Source of the DNA: Unio delphinus | Taxonomy: Eukaryota; Mollusca; Bivalvia; Unionida; Unionidae | Length of the DNA stretch: 64,000 bases | NCBI GenBank assembly: GCA_029339505.1 | Contig: JAQISU010000343.1 | Coordinates: 682,001-746,000, forward strand | Direction of reading: 5' to 3' | In this document: piece by piece, positions 58,150 to 64,000 of the stretch | How positions within the stretch are numbered: the stretch's first letter is position 1 | How the letters are laid out: every line of letters begins with the position of its first letter | Notes under the pieces: model-generated | What the model was told of the DNA's origin: nothing | The model's input: the letters and a program-made list of their open reading frames with translations, nothing else | Database searches by the model: none | Made by a program: the position numbers and the translations under genes

Positions 58150-59000
58150 GGAATCATAAAGATTCATAAAAAAAGGCCTAAAAGATGTATACGTTTTTGA
58201 CACATATGCAGATCGTACTGATAAATTGATTAACATTGGAATTATCTTGGAGCTGCAACGAGATGAGATTAGCAAACAATTTGAGCAAAAACCAGGAAAG
58301 TCATCATTTGACAATGTGCCCCCCCCCCCACACACACACACAGATGCTAATGTTGAATATAGAGGAATTTTGCAATGATGACGATGAGGAGGACGACTAC
58401 CACGATGAGGACATTGACACATCATGTGAATACAGTAGCTTGACTAATGAAGATCACCATGGGTAAATCAATTAGAGAGATGTTAGAGTGTTAATATTAT
58501 GATTGCATTTACATTCACTAATATTCAATGTCTCTATACAATTAAAAACAACAAAGCAGAAGAGATGTAGTATAAGCAGTGGCAACAATTTTCAATTTGA
58601 CGCTATTGGACACAAACGTACAAAGTCTGGTGGTTTTCAAGTTCACGCAATACTTTACCATGATGGGTACTTTGGTGGAAAAATTAATTTAACTGTTCAA
58701 TGAAATTTCATGATGCATAAGAGAAATGACAGATTTATTTGCAATAGCCAGATTTGCAGTTTCGAATTGCTATTATATTCCGTCCATGTTTTAAGGTACG
58801 TGTTGCATACAGACCTGCATATGTGCATACCACGCCATGCAGAGATAAAACAGCGGCGACTGGAAAACGAACAACAAAAAATGGAAATATTTACCAGCTA
58901 GATAACGCTATGTCTGTACTAAAAGTTCAATGTCATTGGGAAGTAACAACTGCAAAAGAATTCCTTAAAAACGTGAATAATACTGCAAAATAAAAAAACG
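58150..59000 (+). pseudogene. Decayed intronless coding block, part 6
   Basis: From about 58164 one frame reads GLKDVYVFDTYADRTDKLIN then IGIILELQRDEISKQFEQ to a poly-Pro stretch near 58320. It shifts to an acidic tail (FCNDDDEEDDYHDEDIDTS) ending at 58466. The next piece (58503-58703) has FDAIGHKRTKSGGFQVHAIL then YHDGYFGGKINLTVQ and a stop. The next (58754-58993) has RPAYVHTTPCRDKTAATGKR and LDNAMSVLKVQCHWEVTTAK. All lie on one strand without introns, in successive frames. The family is unknown. Confidence 0.5.
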
Positions 59001-60110
59001 CCACCTTAAATACTGCAAATAATATATGCTCCGTCATTGTGTTGGTACAAGTGTTTGACCATGTCATGACAGCTTAATCAAATCATATAATCACATGTTG
59101 GTGAATAGAAACAGGTCTGCTAAACCTTTGACACATAAACACCCGATGATTTTGACGAAACACCTGACGTTGAAGTAAATGAAATGATAGTTAGGATTGT
59201 AGCGATTGCAGGTTCTAGTCTTGGAAGAGAAGAAACATTTAAACAAATTATTGAGGGACTTGTCAATTAAAATCCGATTTCCTTGAACACAAGCATGCCG
59301 ATTGTGATGCTACTCATACGAACAACGCAACAGCATGGATTACGAATACCATGCTGTATCCGAAACTACTTGTGTTATTAGGTCCTCTGGTTGCGTAATC
59401 AGTTGTAACGGTCAATGATGAGTGCAACCTTCGTCGTCTTGCATCTTGCATCTACCGAGGCCGTTGGGCATGTTAGTGTACATCTGAATTGCATTTGCAA
59501 TTACTAACGAGGACGACGAAAGAGTACGTCAATTACAAGTAGCTGAATGTAAGTTTCACAAATGCAGCGGTAAAGTAGAAAATCACGCGTCCATTATCCA
59601 AAACACATTCAAACCCCAAAGAGACAACTGTTATTAGATATGATTCTTGGAATTATATAATTGTTTTTATACATTAATTAATTAATTGCTATTCTTATTA
59701 TATATTTATTGATTAATAATATTATTATTAACAGTGGCAAATATGGATTTAATATCACAATTATTATTATAGAGTAGAGCTCAAAAGTTAATGTAGATAT
59801 GTATCTTAATGCGCATTTCAATTTGCCACACAGTGGCAAAAATGGATTTAATATCACAACACCATTGATTAACAGCGGTGCTCGAATAATACTAAACCAT
59901 ACAAACAGCAAGACTATCGAAAGCGAAATCGACAGAGTATCGGGATGCTGGTAAAATGTCGACAGAGTATCGTGATGCTGGTAAAATATCGACAAAGTAT
60001 CGTGATGCTGGTAAAATATATAAATGAGTAAGCAGGATTGACTCATGACATGGTTACACTTGATGAAATGCATACTCCCCCATACCAACACCAAAGTGTA
60101 TTCCATCGTA
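59001..60110 (+). pseudogene. Decayed intronless coding block, part 7
   Basis: Further plus-strand fragments: DDFDETPDVEVNEMIVRIVA then IAGSSLGREETFKQIIEGL (about 59143-59270), MDYEYHAVSETTCVIRSSGC (59335-59420), FAITNEDDERVRQLQVAECK (about 59488-59640), and MVTLDEMHTPPYQHQSVFHR (about 60045-60112). A short triplicated GTATCGTGATGCTGGTAAAA lies at 59935-60020. Same strand and style as the preceding block. No family recognised. Confidence 0.45.
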
Positions 60111-60194
60111 GTCGGTGATAAATTTATAAAACGGGGATAATAGCAAATACCAATAATACTTAGCTTTACTCGACATTGAATTTTCTGGGCAGTG

Positions 60195-60395
60195 TACTTG
60201 GCAATTTTGGCAGTTTACTGGTATTGGCAATTTTGGCAGTTTACTGGTATTGGCAATTTACTGGTATTGGCAATTTTGGCAGTTTACTGGTATTGGCAAT
60301 TTTGGCAGTTTACTGGTATTGACAATTTACTGGTATTGGCAATTTTGGCAGTTTACTGGTATTGGCAATTTTGGCAGTTTACTGGTATTAGCAGG
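60195..60395. repeat. 26-bp minisatellite, about 8 copies
   Basis: The unit is GGCAGTTTACTGGTATTGGC plus AATTTT. Some units lack the first half. Confidence 0.93.
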
Positions 60396-60429
60396 TTTGA
60401 ACGACGCAACCCTGTTATCACTGATAATA

Positions 60430-60765
60430 TTCTTGTAGTTTATGTACTTGTTTAAAATAAAGGCCAGCAAACAATTGGAAAATATTCTATTAGTTTAAGT
60501 ACTTTTTTAAAATAAAGTCCAGCAAACAATTGGATAATGTTCTTGTAGTTCACGTACTTGTCTAAAATAAAGGCCAGCAAACAACTGGATAATGTTCTTG
60601 TAGTTTATGTACTTGTTTAAAATAAAGGCCACCAATCAATTGGATAATGTTCTTGTAGTTTACGTACTTGTTTAAAATAAAGGCCAGCAAACAACTGGAT
60701 AATGTTCTTGTAGTTTATGTACTTGTTTAAAATAAAGGCCTGCAAACAATTGGATAATCTCGACA
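60430..60765. repeat. 55-bp minisatellite, 6 copies
   Basis: The unit is GATAATGTTCTTGTAGTTTA plus TGTACTTGTTTAAAATAAAG and GCCAGCAAACAATTG. Confidence 0.93.
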
Positions 60766-61034
60766 TTCGCTCGTGTGCTTTAAAATTGATTTGCTATTAT
60801 TGCATGATTAGTTGACCAGGTTCCATAATGCGAAGATAAAAAAAAATTCTCATGAATGGCATACCACCATGGTAAGTACAAGGACAAAAAATGGCCGTGC
60901 AGACGTTGCATGCATGCATTTTAACACCCCCAAACAACTTGACCACCATGACTTTTACTACATTGGAATGAAATAAAAGCCATAGCGTATGATTATGCCA
61001 GAACCTGGTAAAACATTTTGATGTGTGTGTGTGT
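60766..61034. other. No feature except a (GT)n tract
   Basis: GTGTGT repeats at 61022-61041. No gene seen. Confidence 0.5.
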
Positions 61035-61190
61035 GTGTGTGTATTTTTGATTTTTAACGTAGCTTTAACAACTTTCAGTCATATCACTATGATTTCTGCA
61101 GTGCGGCAGTTTATAGTGATGTCTAGCACTGTGACATCACGCCTCAGACATGAAGCATGATGTCCCACCGAGTCACATTAATTAAGTACT
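61035..61190 (-). mobile_element. SINE family 1 fragment
   Basis: Shares CAGTTTATAGTGATGTCTAG and GCATGATGTCCCACC with the other family 1 copies. The tRNA head is absent. Confidence 0.8.
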
Positions 61191-61739
61191 TTGTAAATGT
61201 CTCACATAATTTTGTACGTCACGCACATCATGTAGTGGCTGATGTGGCGGTACACATGCACGTACAATACTTTTATATTTTGAATATCTGAAATAAAGAA
61301 GCATTAGAAAAATGGATTATTTCTATGTCAACTGTAACTTGTATTTTCAGTGATTGCCTACGTAACGTACCGGTATCCACGCACCGCGATTAAAATTATG
61401 TCTGTGCCATTTAAATCTCGCATGAACGAGATGTTATAGCGTTACAGTCCTTTGTCCCGGTCGTTCCAGGACCTCTCGGTTGTTGCATAGCATAGAAGTC
61501 AGATTTGTTCTGTTTTAAAGGTAAAGTTTATTTCATGAAACGTTTTAAGTTGCGTTGAGAATGATGTAGAAATGTTTAAAAGAGCAAACAGTTGATGAAA
61601 ACGAGCTGTATTGTTGCGGTGCTTAATTTTCGTATCGGTACATATTAAAATGGTGTTGCTATTGCTGCTTACTTACAATTTGTAAACTTTCAATGACTTT
61701 CCCTCTTTCTATGCTTAATTCGCAAGCGTCAAATCCAAC
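61191..61739. other. No recognised feature
   Basis: Ordinary sequence. A minus-strand open frame over 61659-61880 is the shadow of the LINE reverse transcriptase. Confidence 0.5.
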
Positions 61740-61994
61740 ACAAGACTTTTTCAGATGACTATATAGTCTACGGGGAAATAAATGACTCCAAGGAATGTGA
61801 TATCCTTCAAGAAGACCTGAACCAACTGGCACTCTTTGAAAGAACTTGGGGTATGTCATTCCATCCAGAAAATGCAGCATCCTTAGAGTTTACAGGGAAA
61901 AAAAAATCACCAATCTTGTCGGAATATACTCTTAGGGGGCACAAGTTATCCAAGGAGCAGACAACAAAATATATCGGGGTTGAATTGTCTAGAG

Positions 61995-63364
61995 TAGGGC
62001 TGTCAAAAATAACGAAAAATAGGGCCCGGCGACGTGGAACGAATTGCTCATTGAAATTAGACACAGAGACACAGTGGTCCCTTATAAGAGTGCTCTTAAG
62101 ACACCTGTTTCGACTGCAGGGACAGTCATGTTTTGTATCTTATATGTTTTCAGCATGTTTTTTATGTTTTCCAATTTTATTGTTTTTGTCATTTGTTGTT
62201 CTGTAGTGTAGTCATATCATTATTGATGGTGTAAAGCACTTAGAGCATCGAAAGATTAGGCACTATACAAAGTCCTCATTATTATTATTATTATTACAAC
62301 CCTAGACCAACTAATTGTTATCTGCCTTTCTTTAATATTTTGTCTGGTGATAGAGACTAACTGTGTAATGCACTACTCTGTCTAGCTGCGAATGATCGGA
62401 CCGCATGCTATTAAATAATAAATTTATTTAGAATAACCTTTGTACCCAGACGTTAAGTATAATCCAACTTCTAATGATCAGCTGCGTGAAATCCTTTAGA
62501 ACACTCATCTTTTTTTAGTATAAATCCCTGTCAGAATAGAACACGTGTATTCATCGGCGCTTTAAAACCGTCTTGTGTCTGTGAGAGAGAGAGAGAGAGA
62601 CCACGCAGTCGCAGAAGTGGTATGATTTTGGAATTATTATTCTTATGATAGTTATGACATAAATGTAGTATCGAGAGTAGAAATGTCGGTACATGTATGA
62701 TGGCTAATTTTCAAAATTAGCAGAGCTAGTCGACTCGAAACAATGAACTGCTCAAAGATTGCTTTGAGGCATGGCAAAGATTTCAAGGTGTCTAGGTGAT
62801 AAGTCTTAATAATATAACGTGTGGGATTTCTTTGACGTGTGTTCGGAAATAAAAGGTAACCATCTGGATTTCATTAAAAGAGCACACAATATACTGATCA
62901 TTTAGCACCCACAATCAATAGTTATCGTCTACAAAGCGGTTTATTACCTGTAGAACAATGACTATGTTTTAACCTTGGCATATAATTCCTCAGGGATAAG
63001 GGGTTTGTCCTGTTGCACAATACCAATGAATTTTACTAATCCAAAACAGGCTCTCAGGTGTATTGTTTATTTATATTAAGCAGGGATCTGGTGTCTAATT
63101 AAAGCCATAACTGTCTCACCTGTTTGAAGTGGTTTCGTGTGTAACGATTTAGTAGTGGGCCGCTGATGCATAATGGGTGGTCCTACTCCTAAATATAGAC
63201 TTGAGCTGCAAGTGAGACAAGCGTACTGCTGACGATATATGATATTTTGATAGTGTTAGCGAGTCTGGCGACAATTTATTTTTGTGAACAGGTATCCGCG
63301 ATTAATTTTCAATACCTGGGTATTTCACTACGGTTGGGTACCAGAGTACCCATTGACAACCCTA
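61995..63364. mobile_element. hAT-family transposon, 1,370 bp, non-autonomous
   Basis: Ends TAGGGCTGTCAA and, reversed, TAGGGTTGTCAA (11 of 12). It is flanked by the perfect 8-bp duplication GTCTAGAG (61987-61994 and 63365-63372). Inside are an L2 3' end (62023-62297), a short (GA)n at 62584-62600 and otherwise unrecognised sequence. No transposase was found. Confidence 0.9.
62023..62297 (+). mobile_element. L2-like LINE 3' end inside the hAT element
   Basis: Matches the C-terminus (GPATWNEL) and 3' untranslated region of the LINE at 19041-20628, ending in (ATT)n. It begins only 28 bp from the hAT left end, so it was either inserted into or captured by the hAT element. Confidence 0.88.
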
Positions 63365-63670
63365 GTCTAGAGTCCTCTCATGGAAACGGCACATAGACAA
63401 AATAGTTTTAAAAAAAAGGAAACCGTAACCTTGGTTTCCTGAGACGCAAACTCCTAATCAACAATGAAGAAGGTAAAAAGTACGGCATATTTCGCTCTGC
63501 TTCGACCAGGTCTTGCTCAACTGTGTGGAAATAATAAAGATCTAATAAATAAGATAGAGATGGTTCAGAGGGCTATGCCGGTTGAAGTTTCCATATCTCA
63601 ATGCAGCTACGGTAGCCGGATTGGACTGAGTATGAAGGGACGAAAATGTACACTGACACTTTTTTAAACT

Positions 63671-63884
63671 TATTTCTGCCTTTCCTATCTTTACCCTTCT
63701 GACTGTCCTATCACTTTCATCTTTACTTTATCTTTGACCACACACCGCCTGTTGCTTAATAGTCTAGTGGGACTGCGTCAACATTATACATGTAGATAGA
63801 TACAAAATTATCATCAATCAAAAGGCATAAATATAAAACTAACAGCAAATGGTGTCTGACCCAGATTAACCCAAATGCGCGGAT
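63671..63884. other. Possible LINE 3' continuation
   Basis: Pyrimidine-rich sequence after the reverse transcriptase, plausibly its 3' untranslated region. No terminus could be set. Confidence 0.35.
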
Positions 63885-64000
63885 CTAACACCCATCAAGT
63901 CTTTACCTTGCCACTCTCGTGGAGATGGAATTGCTGTCATCACAAAGAATTCCAAGATAAAATATCTTAAATACAACACAACCTTCAATTTCTACCACAC
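63885..64000 (+). pseudogene. LINE endonuclease fragment at the window edge
   Basis: The plus-strand frame encodes SRGDGIAVITKNSKIKYLKY then NTTFNFYHT. It resembles the R-G-G-G-I-A-v-i-Y/K strand of the APE-type endonuclease of CR1/Jockey-like LINEs. Upstream stops indicate decay. It continues beyond 64000. Confidence 0.6.

Larger units (their letters stand above)
61740..63670 (+). pseudogene. LINE reverse transcriptase split by a hAT transposon
   Basis: The left part (61740-61994) encodes FSDDYIVYGEINDSKECDIL then QEDLNQLALFERTWGMSFHP and TKYIGVELS, a LINE reverse transcriptase from its DD catalytic box onward. After the 1,370-bp insertion, the right part (63365-63667) resumes with SWKRHIDKIV, a frameshifted G-F-L-R-R-x-L segment, then STAYFALLRPGLAQL and NKIEMVQRAM, the usual C-terminal region. 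The frame stays in register at the insertion point once one target copy is removed. It is 5'-truncated and already decayed (shift near 63420, stop at 63667). Jockey- or CR1-like by motif; clade not fixed. Confidence 0.88.

Overview
This is an animal nuclear genome window: AT-rich, intron-containing, and dominated by tandem repeats and transposons. The repeat content (L2/CR1-like and RTE-like LINEs with ATT or TTGA tails, tRNA-derived SINEs, piggyBac and hAT elements, very abundant ACATGTA words) suggests a lophotrochozoan, most likely a bivalve mollusc. That placement is inference; no species is named.

The one clear cellular gene is the 5' half of a TOPBP1 orthologue on the minus strand. Seven exons run from the start codon at 42216 down to 14556, join in phase, and encode BRCT0, BRCT1 and the start of BRCT2 of the scaffold that loads replication factors and activates ATR. 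The remaining exons were not found and should lie left of the window, so the satellite arrays at 272-11913 are probably inside a TOPBP1 intron. An eighth 23-bp exon at 20896-20918 is needed for phase but is only tentative.

Layout. 1-12 kb: a 25-bp minisatellite and then a 10.9-kb satellite of 46-bp monomers with two further levels of higher-order structure. 12-42 kb: TOPBP1 introns filled with minisatellites (units of 18 to 127 bp), one of which is cut by three retroelements; also a piggyBac derivative, a 180-bp MITE, two solo LTRs and several SINEs. 42-47.8 kb: upstream region with nested hAT elements, a SINE inside a SINE, and possibly the TOPBP1 promoter near 47.1-47.2 kb. About 47.9-60.1 kb: a block with visibly more CpG, holding many short, broken, intronless coding fragments mostly on the plus strand, plus an LTR with a tRNA-Pro primer site and a 26-unit repeat ORF. 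I read this as the fossil of a large mobile or viral DNA element, family unknown. 60-64 kb: minisatellites, a LINE reverse transcriptase split exactly by a hAT element, and the start of another LINE endonuclease.

No intact RNA gene and no CRISPR array was seen. Most open frames in the arrays are by-products of repeat units whose length is a multiple of three.
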